The notes under the pieces are model-generated. The model was not told the origin of the DNA and made no database searches. It saw only the letters and a list, made by a program, of their open reading frames with translations. A program made the position numbers and the translations under genes. This document shows positions 10,635-20,382 of a DNA stretch of 64,000 nt, piece after piece; position 1 is the stretch's first letter, and each line of letters begins with the position of its first letter. Source of the stretch: Priestia megaterium (GTDB lineage Bacteria > Bacillota > Bacilli > Bacillales > Bacillaceae_H); NCBI RefSeq assembly GCF_023824195.1, contig NZ_CP085448.1:35001-99000 (forward strand), read 5' to 3'.

Positions 10635-10862
10635 AACTCCACCCCCTTTTTTAGATATAATATATTAATATGAAAAATAAAAAGATTTGATTGTATGCTT
10701 GTCTCTTTCAGGCTATGAAACTAAAAAATAGGGGTATTGTTTAGTACAAGCTACTCTTAAAGTACATATTATATATAGCATACCTGCTGAAAGATTTTTC
10801 CTTCAAAGTCATGTCCTTGTTTAAAGAACATGACTTTTTTATTTCCGATAACGGTGATTATG

Positions 10863-11639
10863 GTGCGACAAGAAGTCGCTTTTATATAGTGTGGCTTACG
10901 CCACTGGTTTAGACGCAAAAAACTATCCCCGTCCAAAACTGTGGGCCTGGTAACGGGCCCGTGGGTTGCATGCCGAAATGCGGAAACAGAGAGTCAGTGC
11001 ACGACTCGGAACACTGCTAGGGGAAGATGAGTATGGTGAACATTAGTGAAGGTTTGTAAGCTTCATAAATTTTAGCTCAGGATAGTGCACAGATTTGCCT
11101 GGGTATTGGTAAGAGGAAAAGCAGATTCATAATGCTGCTGTGACGCGTCCCGTATCTTGCCCGGAGTAAAGAACCCACTTAACCTCGTCGTATCTATAAG
11201 ATGCGGAACTTGGTAAGCCCTTTGTCATCTGTATATACAGTAGGGAGATCGTAAGATCAAACGATGTGACAGAGGGTAAAGGATACGAGAGAAAGCAAAT
11301 GCCGTTGTCTCGAAAGGGAACAGGAAAGCAGGAAACTGTATAACTGGACGGATACTATCGTCCTTACGAACAAACCCATGATAGGCCCGAAAGGGAGCTG
11401 ACTTCTCGTTGGTCTCTCGTAGGCACATAAGGTTGTGGCTATCTTTTGACGAAAGAAACGTACTGTTATGTATACCTCCACTTGGAGCGTCGGCGTACGT
11501 TTTACTTACCGTTATGGTGTGTGATAAAGATACAACAGCAAATGGACCTGCAATGGGAGGCTTGAGCCGATGCGTCTTCAAAGGGACTCGCACGGTTCTT
11601 AGGGGAGGCAGGGGCAGTGATGCCCCTAACTTATTCGAC
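10863..11639 (+). mobile_element. ORF-less group II intron, copy 1
   Basis: The element starts GTGCGAC (10863) and ends in a domain V hairpin (GAGCCGATGCGT...CGCACGGTTCTT) and domain VI, finishing CGAC at 11639. It is 777 bases long and encodes no reverse transcriptase, so it would need a protein from elsewhere to move. Joining its flanks gives GATTATG plus TTAACTAA, which is the array box. Open frames inside it are shadows. Homologous copies are at 30793-31568 (minus) and 62113-62663. Confidence 0.88.
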
Positions 11640-11760
11640 TTAACTAAGAGCCACTGTTTTTAAAAATGAGATATTATAAATGTTACAATTTTAAAAGAAA
11701 ATGTGTGCGCCCTTTTATTAAAATAAAGGACTTTAGTATATACCAGCTTGTCCATCTATG

Positions 11761-11769
11761 CATATTCTA
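11761..11769 (+). promoter_or_regulatory. SigK-like -10 element
   Basis: CATATTCTA fits CATAnnnTA and lies 56 bases before the ATG of the Cys-rich gene at 11825. Confidence 0.45.
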
Positions 11770-11824
11770 TAAGTGAGTATTCATGCTTCCTGCTTAATTT
11801 ATAATTGAAATGAGGTGGACGAGC

Positions 11825-11995
11825 ATGACTAACAAAGGGTGTTGTTGCAAGAAAAAGTGTTGTTGTAAGAAAGATCATAAACACTCTAATGTAGACTTTA
11901 CTTCTCTTATGAATGTTGCAGCTGCTAATACTGATATCACTCTTCTCGACTTTCTAGTATTTATTTTATTTTTAATTTTAAGTGATCAGTTGTAG
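11825..11995 (+). CDS. Small Cys-rich coat-type protein
   Basis: The protein has 56 residues. ATG at 11825 is chosen because GAGGTGG lies 8-9 bases upstream. The N-terminus is a cysteine/lysine cluster (GCCCKKKCCCKKDHKH). A serine/alanine-rich middle (SLMNVAAANTDITLLDF) follows, and then a hydrophobic C-terminus (LVFILFLILSDQL). The middle resembles one half of a CotX-type repeat (AANTDIT). There is no signal peptide. A hairpin terminator follows. A spore-coat role is inferred. Confidence 0.7.
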   Translation: MTNKGCCCKKKCCCKKDHKHSNVDFTSLMNVAAANTDITLLDFLVFILFLILSDQL

Positions 11996-12005
11996 AATAT
12001 GTGGA

Positions 12006-12039
12006 AGGACCACCCAATTTTGATTTTGGGTGGTCTTTT
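12006..12039 (+). terminator. Terminator of 11825 gene
   Basis: The AGGACCACCCAA arm pairs with TTGGGTGGTCTTTT just after the stop codon. Confidence 0.75.
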
Positions 12040-12266
12040 GTTTTTATACTATTTTTAATCAGAAAATACTCAAAAGTAATGCAAAAATCGATAGTATATT
12101 AATTACCCTTTCAAGGAAAAGACTGATGAATTTCTAGAAAGTACATGACGCAACATATTGGATATCATTTTTAGATGAAATGTTATATATTGAATATATC
12201 TAAGACTGAAAGAGAGAAGGTCATAAATATGATCTTCTCTTTTAGTTTATAGGTCCCGGTAAAATC

Positions 12267-12405
12267 CATTATGTTAACTAAAGGTTTATATCATATACAT
12301 CTTTAAAATCAAAAAAACTACTGGTGTGTGCAATCAGTAGTTTTTTCTTTTTCGTAATTAGGTTGTATAAGACGCTGCCCCGTTTCTTCTTGAGTAGTTT
12401 GCTTC
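12267..12405 (+). repeat. Composite array module
   Basis: GTTAAC at 12273, TATATCATATACA, hairpin ACTACTGG/CAGTAGTTTTTT, and CTTGAGTAGTTTGCT at 12389-12403. Confidence 0.85.
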
Positions 12406-12434
12406 AGTTATAAAAAAACATTCAAGATGATTTA

Positions 12435-12722
12435 TTAACATTCACGAACAAACACAGAAACTCCAAATACACCTAGTCTTTCACTAAATACTTGTTCAAA
12501 TTCGTTATCAAGTAAGCACTTTACTGCAATTCTATAAATGTCACCTGTTTGTAATAAACGTCCACATGGTCTAGCGTTTCCAATAATAGTTGCTTCTACA
12601 ATTGTACGTGGAGCTTGTATATCTAAAGGATTTCGCTGCCAAAGAATAGTTACAACATCAAAAGGTTGAGGGATAGATACATCGCCAGTACCGATATAAT
12701 TACTTTTACTAAAATCACTCAT
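12435..12722 (-). CDS. Unknown 95-residue protein, sporulation-array gene
   Basis: ATG at 12722 follows a strong AAAGGAGGTGATTAAC site; the longer upstream frame is ignored. The protein begins MSDFSKSNYIGTGDVSIPQPFDVVTILWQRN and ends GVFGVSVFVREC. It is beta-rich in appearance, with a single Cys pair and no membrane segment. I do not recognise the family. It is divergent from module 12267 and lies about 200 bases downstream of the gene at 12925 on the same strand. Confidence 0.7.
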   Translation of the reverse strand: MSDFSKSNYIGTGDVSIPQPFDVVTILWQRNPLDIQAPRTIVEATIIGNARPCGRLLQTGDIYRIAVKCLLDNEFEQVFSERLGVFGVSVFVREC

Positions 12723-12924
12723 GTTAATCACCTCCTTTCTTCTCTGTATTAGATGAAAATAAAAGGGGTTGCCTGTACTAATTTTTAAATAACTTTGTAT
12801 AGAAAATACATTCAAAAAAAAGTAAAAAGTTATCTGCTAAGCTTATAAACTTTCTAACTACCTATACCAATTATCAATAAGTCCATGCCAATTATAAAAA
12901 AGGGTACTTATTGGAGCCCTTGAA

Positions 12925-13278
12925 TTACTCGTCTTCCATTTCTTCTTCTAAATTAAATTCTTTTAGTTTGTTTTTTCCACCTTTGCTGGCGACCTGGCCT
13001 TCCTGATTTGCGTTTTGTCCACCCTTTTTAGCAATTTGCCCGCCTTGATTTGCGTTTTGTCCAGCATTTCCACTAATTTGTCCGCCTGTTTCTGCATTTT
13101 CTTTAACTCCAGCATTTCCACCTTGATTTGCTAGATTATTGTGAATGTTAATGTTAAAACAAATCTTCTCATGTTCTGTATTCTTTTTATGATCATTGTT
13201 ATTTCTGTATTGAGGATATGATTCATCTACATAATAGCTATCATCTTCAGGGTTATAGTCCCAATGATACTTTTTCAT
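12925..13278 (-). CDS. Asn/Gln/Gly repeat protein with KKY-SYPQ N-terminus
   Basis: The protein has 117 residues from ATG at 13278 (AAAAGGTGAGTG upstream). Its N-terminus KKYHWDYNPEDDSYYVDESY is shared in pattern with the protein at 20833 (KKYNCRYNDKDGKYYVDNSY). Residues 50-105 are imperfect repeats of NQGGQ/NAGQNANQGGQIAKKGG type. The C-terminus is acidic (EEEMEDE). There is no signal peptide. The common N-terminus may be a spore-targeting segment, which is inference. Confidence 0.7.
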   Translation of the reverse strand: MKKYHWDYNPEDDSYYVDESYPQYRNNNDHKKNTEHEKICFNINIHNNLANQGGNAGVKENAETGGQISGNAGQNANQGGQIAKKGGQNANQEGQVASKGGKNKLKEFNLEEEMEDE

Positions 13279-13369
13279 TGTAATCACTCACCTTTTTATT
13301 TTTTCTCTATTTAATATACTCATTAATTGAAAAGGTGCTTGTGTGCTTGTCCTATGAAATTAGAATTAA

Positions 13370-13698
13370 AATAGCCCAGATGATCCGTCTATAACAAAGT
13401 ATTGGAAAAAGCGAGGCTGAAAGGTCTTTAATCATGAAAATACGCTAGACAGTATGAAACTTGCAAGAAAGCAAGGATATTGTTATGCAATTTGTAAATA
13501 CACTGTATAAAATGGAGAAGAAGTTACAGTGCGGAACCTAGAAGTTCTTACAGGGGAAATTGTTAAATTGGTACATGTACCTTGTATTAAATAAAACAGT
13601 TGTTTGGATAAAGAGAAGGCTTGAGCTGTATGACAGGAAAGCTGTTACATATGATTTTTAGGGGAATAGGCACTCGTGAGAGTACCTTCCTACCCGAC
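13370..13698 (+). mobile_element. Decayed group II intron 3' end with maturase HNH fragment
   Basis: The reading DPSITKYWKKRG, KLARKQGYCYAICKYTV, NGEEV and NLEVLTGEIVKLVHVPC, interrupted by stops, is the C-terminal HNH endonuclease part of a group II intron reverse transcriptase. A domain V hairpin (GAGCTGTATGACAGGAAAGC start) and domain VI ending CCCGAC at 13698 follow. The 3' flank TAAACTAA is again the array box. The 5' part is missing. It differs from the three ORF-less copies and shows that a protein-coding relative once existed here. Confidence 0.72.
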
Positions 13699-13838
13699 TA
13701 AACTAAAAATGTTGTATACGATATATAGCTTAAAAACAGAAAACACTACTGGAACGGAGGGAACCAGTAGTGTTTTCGCTGTTAAGTAATTGGTTTTTAT
13801 GAGATGATGCTCCGTTTCTTCTTGGGTAGTTTGCTCAA
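13699..13838 (+). repeat. Composite array module, box split by intron remnant
   Basis: TAAACTAA, GTATACGATATATAGC, hairpin CACTACTGG/CCAGTAGTG, and CTTGGGTAGTTTGCTCAA. Confidence 0.8.
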
Positions 13839-14010
13839 ATTATTATTAATTATTATAATTTTTAAGGATTGAATTATATAAGTGATTTCTTTTATAGTTA
13901 AGTTATTCTGAAAATTAATTTTAAGTAACTGTTGAAAGACTACATAGTGGAATATGTTTCTTTCGTTTTAGACAGTTGCTCTTTTTATTGTCTTACTTCC
14001 TAGAATTTCT

Positions 14011-14187
14011 ATTAGGTTAACTAAAGGTTATATATGGCTTGCTAAAAAAAGAAAACACTACCTCATGAGAGTAAGGTAGTGTTTTCTACTTTTGAATACA
14101 TAAAAGGTAGTGGCTGATGAGCATATCTACTCTGGAGTAGTTTGCTCAAATGATAAAAAAATATTCAATTTAGGCAAGTTACCTAAT
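14011..14187 (+). repeat. Composite array module
   Basis: GTTAAC at 14016, hairpin CACTACCT/AGGTAGTG, a TGGAGTAGTTTGCTCAA palindrome, and TAGGCAAGTTACCTAA ending at 14187. Confidence 0.85.
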
Positions 14188-14528
14188 AGAGAATGAAAAC
14201 ATATAGTGTAGTTAAGATGATTTCAGCCCTGAATCCGTATCTTTCTAGCCTCCCTTATCTATAAAGTCAAAATGCCCTTAGAATAAATTATTCCAGGGGT
14301 CTTTTCCGATAAAATACATTATCATAATTAAATACATAAAGAATGTGTCTTATTAACCCTTAAAAGTATTAAAAATAGGAAAGTAGGATAAGCCTTATTT
14401 CAAACAAACATGTGTAAGTACAATCCATTTAGCGCCTTTAAACATAACATAACATAATATAATCCGTGAAAAAACTATTTCATTCCTTATTTGTTCAAAA
14501 CTTAACTATAACAAAAGGGGGGATTTAT

Positions 14529-14636
14529 ATGTCTAATAGTGCTGGATTTGGATCTGGTTTTGCTTTACTAGTTGTATTGTTTATTCTTTTAATTATCGTT
14601 GGATGTAGTTGGTATGGCGGCTATGGTGGCTGGTAA
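14529..14636 (+). CDS. YjcZ-type tiny sporulation membrane protein, short form
   Basis: A 35-residue protein. [14 protein letters not shown] leads into a single membrane segment ([11 protein letters not shown]) and a Cys/Trp/Gly tail (CSWYGGYGGW). The ribosome site AAAGGGGGGA lies 6 bases upstream. It has the core of the YjcZ family without the long Gly-rich N-terminus. A related copy is on the minus strand at 27071. Confidence 0.82.
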   Translation: MSNSAGFGSGFALLVVLFILLIIVGCSWYGGYGGW

Positions 14637-14715
14637 TAAAAGATAATAAAAATTACCTCTTTCTAGTCGGACTAGTCATAAGAGGTAGTTTTTCATGCTT
14701 TGAATACATAAAATC

Positions 14716-14864
14716 CATTATGTTGACTAAAATTGCATATCATATGCAGCCATAAAATCAGAAAAAACTACGCCGACGGAGAGAAGGAGTAGTTTTTTCT
14801 GATTTATTGCTATTGCTAAAGGATTTTCGTAGATGCCTCACGGCGTCTTGTGTAGTTTGCTCAA
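14716..14864 (+). repeat. Composite array module
   Basis: GTTGACTAA variant at 14722, GCATATCATATGCAGC, hairpin, GATGCCTCACGGCGTC, and CTTGTGTAGTTTGCTCAA at 14847-14864. A second terminator (AAAACATTGGCTAAG arms, about 14993-15027) follows. Confidence 0.85.
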
Positions 14865-15199
14865 ATTGTTAAATGTTATTCGCATAGATAATTCATCTAA
14901 AAACATATCAATGAATAGAATGTAATTTGTATTCTTAGAATTATCCGTTTTTCTGAGAAAACACCTTCTTCAGAGTGTCTATCTAAATACAAAAAACATT
15001 GGCTAAGCCTTAGCCAATGTTTTTTGTATTTGTTGGGTCCTTATTGTGGTAGGTTGTTTTTTCTGTTTTTTTTGAACGGACAATAAATCCAGTAACTGGT
15101 ATTTCTGTTTATATTTTTAATCACCTTTCTTGTACTTACTCCAAAACTTAAACAGTTGAATAAAGTAGAAGGTAGAAAATATGTCTAGGAGGTTATATT

Positions 15200-15427
15200 T
15201 TGGAGCATCAAGACTTTAATTCTGAAGAACAACTTTTTCTTGGAGATGAAAGACAACCATATAGCCACTACCCATATCCAAGACCAAGACCCAGACCAAG
15301 ACCATATTATCCATACTATTACCCGCCATATTACTATCCACGTCCACGGCCATATTACCCATATTATCCACCATATTATTATCCATATCCACATTACCCT
15401 TGGTACGGATATGGGGGAGGCTATTGA
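15200..15427 (+). CDS. Tyr/Pro/Arg-rich low-complexity protein
   Basis: The protein has 75 residues. The start is TTG at 15200, placed 7 bases after a perfect AGGAGG; no ATG fits. MEHQDFNSEEQLFLGDE is followed by repeats of YPRPRPRP, YYPYYYPPYYY and YPHYPWYGYGGGY. Tyr-rich small proteins of this type occur in Bacillus spore coats, where Tyr residues can be cross-linked. Alternative long open frames on both strands here are shadows of the repetitive sequence. A perfect palindromic terminator follows at 15453. Confidence 0.7.
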   Translation: MEHQDFNSEEQLFLGDERQPYSHYPYPRPRPRPRPYYPYYYPPYYYPRPRPYYPYYPPYYYPYPHYPWYGYGGGY

Positions 15428-15452
15428 AAAGAATCTCATTCATAGTAATTAA

Positions 15453-15475
15453 AAGGAGTCGCATATGCGACTCCT
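15453..15475. terminator. Palindromic terminator AGGAGTCGCAT/ATGCGACTCCT
   Basis: A perfect 22-base palindrome follows the stop of 15200. It is flanked by an A-run upstream and AAAATC downstream. Confidence 0.6.
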
Positions 15476-15680
15476 AAAATCAGTAAAAATACAGTATGAA
15501 TGTTTTTCTTGTTTATGCTTCAAGTTGGATATAGGTGATCTTATAAATGAAAAATACATAGTATTAATCTGTATAAAAAATAAAAATATAACTTTTTATT
15601 TTTATGTCCTTATATTTCAAATAAATACCAAAAACCCTTAGAATCAATGATTCCAAGGGTTTTTGGTTCTCATAATTCTG

Positions 15681-15817
15681 ATTATGTTAACTAAACCTGT
15701 ATACGATATACAGCTTAAAAACAGAAAAATTTAGTTGTATGTGTCAGTGTTTGGCGACATCTTGTGTAGTTTGCTCAAAAAATAAAATTTTATTCCCAAT
15801 AGGCAAGTTACCTAAAA
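15681..15817 (+). repeat. Composite array module, hairpin reduced
   Basis: GTTAAC at 15686 and GTATACGATATACAGC, but the A/T hairpin is lost. CTTGTGTAGTTTGCTCAA and AGGCAAGTTACCTAAAA remain. A terminator (CCCTTAGAATC arms, about 15630-15664) precedes it. Confidence 0.8.
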
Positions 15818-16050
15818 GAAAATAAAGGAATATGATGTAGTTCGAATAATTTTCGTCTCACACTTAGAATCCTTTTAACTTCATTTTTCACCTTCATAAT
15901 TTACAAAGTCAAAAAAAGAAAAAACAATCTGTATTGGAAGACAGATTGTTTTTTCTTTTAAAAGAGAGATGGCTTTATCGAAGTGGCATTCCTAGAGCCT
16001 TCTCTAATAATATTCAAAACCTTTTCAGATAATGAATTCCAATAAAATCC

Positions 16051-16620
16051 ATCATGTTAACTAAACATATATATGATATACATCTAAAAAAACAGAGAAA
16101 CTCCCAGGCGGCAGGGAGTTTCTCTGTTTTTTAACAACTGCAAATCCGTTAGGAAGGGTAACTGATCTACTGGGATTCAATGGGATGGTTCCTTCATTCT
16201 ATGTAAAGTAATCTAAAGGGTTTATATATATCTACAAAAATCCTGTTATTTCTATCAGTGCAGAGTATGGGCGAGCATTTTCACTTTTTATACATATCCT
16301 AAAAGTATTAAGCATATAGGGGGTGGAAATATGGGCTTTTTTGGAGGTTACGGCGGCTGTGGTTATGGCGGCGGTTACGGCTATGGCGGAGGCGGCTGTG
16401 GTGGTGGCTTTGCCTTAATCATTGTACTATTCATTTTATTAATCATTATTGGTGCTTCTTGTTTTGGCGGAGGCTTTGGTGGCGGTTGCTAATAATTAAA
16501 GGTCATTTTTATTTTAATTATTATTTAGCTTTATTTCCTATTTTAAAAAGCTAGCTTTATGCTAGCTTTTTTATTTATTTTCCCTGTTTATACATAACAA
16601 TTGTCGATAAGGTACATTAT
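16051..16620 (+). repeat. Duplicated YjcZ unit, copy 2
   Basis: A direct copy of 7711-8280: GTTAAC box at 16056, hairpin to 16132, leader, YjcZ gene, tail, and CATTAT at 16615-16620. Beyond this point the two copies are unrelated. The next module's box is replaced by GTGGGAATG. Confidence 0.8.
16331..16492 (+). CDS. YjcZ-type tiny sporulation membrane protein, paralogue of 7992
   Basis: The protein has 53 residues: a Gly/Tyr/Cys-rich N-terminus (residues 1-26), the membrane segment [14 protein letters not shown] (27-40), and the Cys/Gly tail [21 protein letters not shown] precedes ATG by 6 bases. A SigK-like -10 (CATATCCTA) lies at 16293-16301. It is nearly the same as the protein at 7992 and carried on a duplicated unit. 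Confidence 0.85.
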   Translation: MGFFGGYGGCGYGGGYGYGGGGCGGGFALIIVLFILLIIIGASCFGGGFGGGC

Positions 16621-16680
16621 GTGGGAATGTATGAAGTAGTTTAAAATAGAAAAAACTCCTGAATTCAGGAGTTTTTTCGT
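16614..16680 (+). repeat. Partial module (hairpin only)
   Basis: ACATTATG without GTTAAC, then TTTAAAATAGAAAAAACTCC and a CCTGAATTCAGG hairpin with a T-run. Confidence 0.6.
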
Positions 16681-16876
16681 TCAATAAAAATTCAACTTAC
16701 GTATCAAAAGATTTGGAGGCTTTGATATGCATAATCCATAGTATGTGAAAAATCAAGAAGAGTATGGACAGGTATTATGGTTTTTTAAAAAAATTTTGTT
16801 TTCTAAGCTTTTTACTTATACCATATTTAATTTTTTTCATAGCATGTACTATTTATCCGTGTTTGGAGGTGATTTT

Positions 16877-17122
16877 ATGCCAGGACATCGTACTGGTGAG
16901 CATCGTACCGGTGAACGTCGTACTTCTACTTCTCGTGCTCGCTTAGATAATTTTCGAAGAGGAGATCGAATTCAAGTATTTTCTGCTGGAAGACAACTTG
17001 ATGGAAACGGCACTTTTATTCGTGTAGAAGATGGTTTTTTAGTTTGGGAAGATAACTCAGGTAATAGAAATACTACTAGTTTAGAAGGTATTAGCATTCG
17101 TAGATTGAGTAGCCGTTATTAA
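16877..17122 (+). CDS. Small basic protein, intact paralogue of 9499
   Basis: The protein has 81 residues. GGAGGTGATTTT directly precedes ATG at 16877, so the longer frame from 16745 is not used. The N-terminus is Arg/His/Thr-rich with short repeats (HRTGEHRTGERRTSTSRAR). Residues 27-81 form a compact beta-type region (RRGDRIQVFSAGRQL, GNGTFIRVEDGFLVWED, LEGISIRRLSSRY). I do not recognise the family. A second ribosome site with a mini-frame lies at 16712-16741, suggesting a tandem remnant. A terminator follows. Confidence 0.7.
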   Translation: MPGHRTGEHRTGERRTSTSRARLDNFRRGDRIQVFSAGRQLDGNGTFIRVEDGFLVWEDNSGNRNTTSLEGISIRRLSSRY

Positions 17123-17151
17123 TTCTTTTGGACGGGCTTTTAACCTTATAT

Positions 17152-17189
17152 TAAAAAAGCTCTCTACAGCCTAAGAGAGCTTTTTTTAA
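17152..17189. terminator. Terminator between 16877 and mobilisation region
   Basis: AAAAAAGCTCTCT pairs with AGAGAGCTTTTTTT, so it works from both sides. Confidence 0.75.
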
Positions 17190-17253
17190 TAGTGACATAT
17201 AAGCAAAACAACTTAAAGTTGTTTCTAATTGCCTTAAGGCAATTTTTTTATGT

Positions 17254-18600
17254 TTAACGGCTAAAATCTGGTCCTTGATCCTTTGCTCTATTTATATTTG
17301 TACTTCTCATTTTTCTTAATTGCTGTCTTTGTTGTGTAAATGTCTCACTATGAGTAGCTTGTTGAAGAGCATCAAATATGCCTGATATGGTTTCTATCGT
17401 GTGTTCTTTGACCTTTATTTCTTTTTCTATACGTGGAACTATCTTTTCTTCAAGTCCTCTGATTTCGCCTTGTCGTTTGCTTAAATCCTCTGCTCCTTTA
17501 TATCGCTTTTCTTTAAGGTTATCTCTATAATGATTGGCTTCATGTTGCAATTCTTCATAATGCTGACGTGCTTTTTTAGAAACCAAACGCTTGGCTGCTT
17601 CGCCAGGGCTATTGATTAAGCTGTTGGTAATTTATCAAGCTCTTGTTCTTGTTTTTTCAAGTTTAGTAACTTGGTCTTTCATCTTCTTGATTTTTGATGG
17701 CTTTTTCAATCACAGATAACGTTATTGGGGTCTTCTTTGCCATATCTACATGTTTCTCCAGTTTCAACGCATTTTCATAGCTTAGATATCTTCCGGCTGT
17801 TTTCAAGTCAGGATAACGAGAGCTTACTTCACGAATTTTAGCCATCTTAATGGCTTCTTCTGCTTGGAATAATACTTTAGTCTCAACTTGAATTTATTTT
17901 TTTCTCATACGTAATCTGATGAAGTCGATTCCCTTTCTTTTGGGAGAATTCTTGGTAAGCTGATAGAACTCTTCTTCAGTTGAAAAACGAAGAGATTATT
18001 TATGGTTTTGAATGCTGCTTTCATAGCTTTTTTTGTTACTTTCTAAATCAGACATTTTATCAAGATGAAGTCGTTTCATCATGTTATTTTCTTTTAGTTT
18101 AAACGGATTAAGAGATTTCTCGAGTTCGTCTACTTTTTCTTCATTCTGCTGAATTTCACATTCCAAATCTCTTACACGGTCATAGCAATTGCTGACATTT
18201 AGGAATTGCTGTTATGCGTAGAAGTGTCATTCAATTTGATCGTGACGATCACGGTTAATATTGCCTTTCTCCCCGATACCGTTTACAAAATATCCTAAAT
18301 GAATCATTGGAAGTGTTTCGAATACACGCTTTTTATGAAAAAGGTATGTGATACGTTCATTGATTTGAGCTTGTTCTAAAGCTTTATTCGCATAGTTGGA
18401 CCATTGTTCAAGAGTAGATCAGCAACCTTCGCTATTTATGACTTACCCTCGATTGTTTTCTTTGACATTTGTAAAATCCGCCTTACAATCACGATTCTCT
18501 TTACCAAATCCATCTTGGCCTACGTCCAATGTATAGGTTACAAAATGTCAGTAAACTGGATTGAGGATTAAGTAGAATTTGTTCAGTTAACGTCTCCTTT
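17254..18600 (-). pseudogene. MobA/MobL-type relaxase, multiply broken
   Basis: Scattered minus-strand fragments read as one decayed relaxase. Near 18450-18560 lies TYTLDVGQDGFGKENRDCKADF, of which a close relative is at 49430-49555. The fragment 17663-17845 has a helical middle region (MAKIREVSSRYPDLKTAGRY). The fragment 17254-17600 (SPGEAAKRLVSKKARQHYEE...) is a coiled-coil C-terminus. Frameshifts are visible at about 17600-17650 and several stops lie between. The N-terminal catalytic His region is not recoverable. It lies upstream of an oriT-like site at 19521 on the opposite strand, the usual mobilisation layout. Confidence 0.6.
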
Positions 18601-19520
18601 AACCTTCTTGATGCTTCGACTTGGAGGTATGTATTAAACGGAATAACACTAACTAATAGTTGTTAATTTTTTGCAACCTAATACAATTCGTTTTTTAAAT
18701 TTATGTACTATTTTTTATGACTGTCCTTAAAAGAATAGTGCTCTCTGTAAAAAGAGAGAAGAGCATAAGGGATTTCTGCTATCACATAGGGTGATAGGCT
18801 AGGCAAAGCCTAGCGAAAGCGTGATATCAAAGAAAAGCTCTCCATGTCCCTTTTACGTCCCTTTTTCAGCCTTTAACACCGTTTTTCATATCTCATTTTC
18901 CCTTTCTAATCCCATAATTTTACCCTTAGTCCCTTTTGCGTTCCCTTTCTTTTTTTCACTTCATGACTAAATTCTGTTCTTTTTCGTTCAACTTTTTCAG
19001 CTTTTCTTGCAAATTTTTTTGTTTATCTTCATAGAGTCGAACGCTTATATCACTGGATTGAATCACATCTTTTTTTATCGCGATTTTTGATTCTGTATCG
19101 GCTTTCCCATAGTTTTCTATTTTCTTTTTTCACAAAATCTTTTTCTAACTCATGTGAACATAAAAAAATAAATATCAATGTCCTGTGAACCTGCATTTTT
19201 TTAGAGGAGTCATCGTTTATAGAATAAAAATCTATTCATAAATGATAAAAAAGCACGCGTAAATCACTTGTATTGTAAGCAAAAACAAATGGACGTTTTG
19301 ACCATGAACGTGCGAACAAAAATAAAAAAAGATCGCTTGCTTCTGTCTTATCTTTTCAAAAAACACTTCAAAATGAAGTGACCCTTGAGGGGACATTTAT
19401 CAACTCTGAAGGGTCGGTGAAGGGGTTCCTGGCACAAATGTTGCAATCACTGAAGGTGCCGTGAAGGGACCGCCCCTTAATTTGAAGATGCGCTGAGGGG
19501 GTTCTTGCAAACATTTCTTT

Positions 19521-19592
19521 GTACCCAAGGTTTTGTTAGGCTCCGCCTAACCCCACACAGCCTGTGGGGGCAAAAACCCCTTATGCTCTTCT
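19521..19592 (+). other. oriT-like site 2
   Basis: Inverted repeat GTTAGGC-tcc-GCCTAAC, then CCCCACA-cagcc-TGTGGGG, then CAAAAACCCCTTATGCTCTT. It shares this arrangement with 2437-2510. TGAAGGG-type direct repeats lie at 19390-19500. Genes for mobilisation accessory proteins start 48 bases downstream. Confidence 0.55.
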
Positions 19593-19639
19593 TTATTCGT
19601 ACTGGAAATTTTGCGATTCGATAGAAAAGGAATGATTGA

Positions 19640-19897
19640 ATGGATATCTTTTTACGAAATATTGATCCGGTTGCTATGCAAAAAATTGACGAGTTAGCTA
19701 AAGAACAAAAGATGTCTCGTCAAAGATTTTTGCAAGAACAATTCGAATTGTTAGCTTTTTTCGATGAGCAAATAGCACGAGAAAAAAGGCTAGAAAGTAT
19801 CATCGAACAAGACCTTCAGTTGATGAATCAATGTGCGACAAAAATGGAAAAGATGAACGATATTTTATGTGAAATGATAGGAGATGTGGAGGATTAA
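19640..19897 (+). CDS. MobC-like mobilisation accessory protein
   Basis: The protein has 85 residues. The N-terminal half (LRNIDPVAMQKIDELAKEQ, then MSRQRFLQEQFE) looks like a ribbon-helix-helix DNA-binding fold, and the C-terminal half is a coiled coil. Small proteins of this type help the relaxase at oriT. Its position directly after the oriT-like site supports this. AAAGGAATG lies before the ATG. A decayed relative is at 2562. With the relaxase broken, the region is probably not self-sufficient. Confidence 0.7.
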   Translation: MDIFLRNIDPVAMQKIDELAKEQKMSRQRFLQEQFELLAFFDEQIAREKRLESIIEQDLQLMNQCATKMEKMNDILCEMIGDVED

Positions 19898-19914
19898 TGG
19901 AAACAAAATGACGC

Positions 19915-20319
19915 ATGATTACACTTGATGAAGAAACAGATCAATACATTCAAGACTATATGATTGAACATAAACTTCGTTTTCCTGGAGAAGCGATTAT
20001 GGATATTTGTCAAAAGTATCGAGAAGAAAAAAAGAAAGAATGGTCATTAGATTATATTACGGAAGCAGTTAGCGAGAATCTACATGACGTCTTAGGAGAT
20101 GAACTAAAAAAAATTCGTTTAGGTACAAATAGCACGGACAAAAATACACAAATTCTTATCGAATTTATGAACGGTTTGTATTTTTATCATAACTATGATG
20201 GATTTATGACAACAAACCTGCAAGAAGTAGATGCAACTAGAATTGCAAAAGAAGTCGTAGAAGAACGTATTGCGAATCAACGTCAGCGACGACTAGATAG
20301 AGAATATCCTAGAGACTAA
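19915..20319 (+). CDS. Mobilisation-operon protein of unknown role
   Basis: The protein has 134 residues, starts MITLDEETDQYIQDYMIEH and is charged and mostly helical. The GGAGG site (19888) lies 22 bases before the first in-frame ATG, and an ATG at 19896 opens a 4-codon frame ending at a TGA. A small deletion or insertion may therefore have moved the original start. It follows 19640 closely and is likely co-transcribed. Confidence 0.6.
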   Translation: MITLDEETDQYIQDYMIEHKLRFPGEAIMDICQKYREEKKKEWSLDYITEAVSENLHDVLGDELKKIRLGTNSTDKNTQILIEFMNGLYFYHNYDGFMTTNLQEVDATRIAKEVVEERIANQRQRRLDREYPRD

Positions 20320-20382
20320 ATAGTCTTTAAGGCTATATTGATAGGCTTAAGCCTACCATCCCTTTTAGTAAATGAGTTGAAT

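Noticed and set aside
11225..11663. Open frames inside the group II intron (also 30670-31207)
   Set aside because: Antisense or structural-RNA shadows; no reverse transcriptase motifs.
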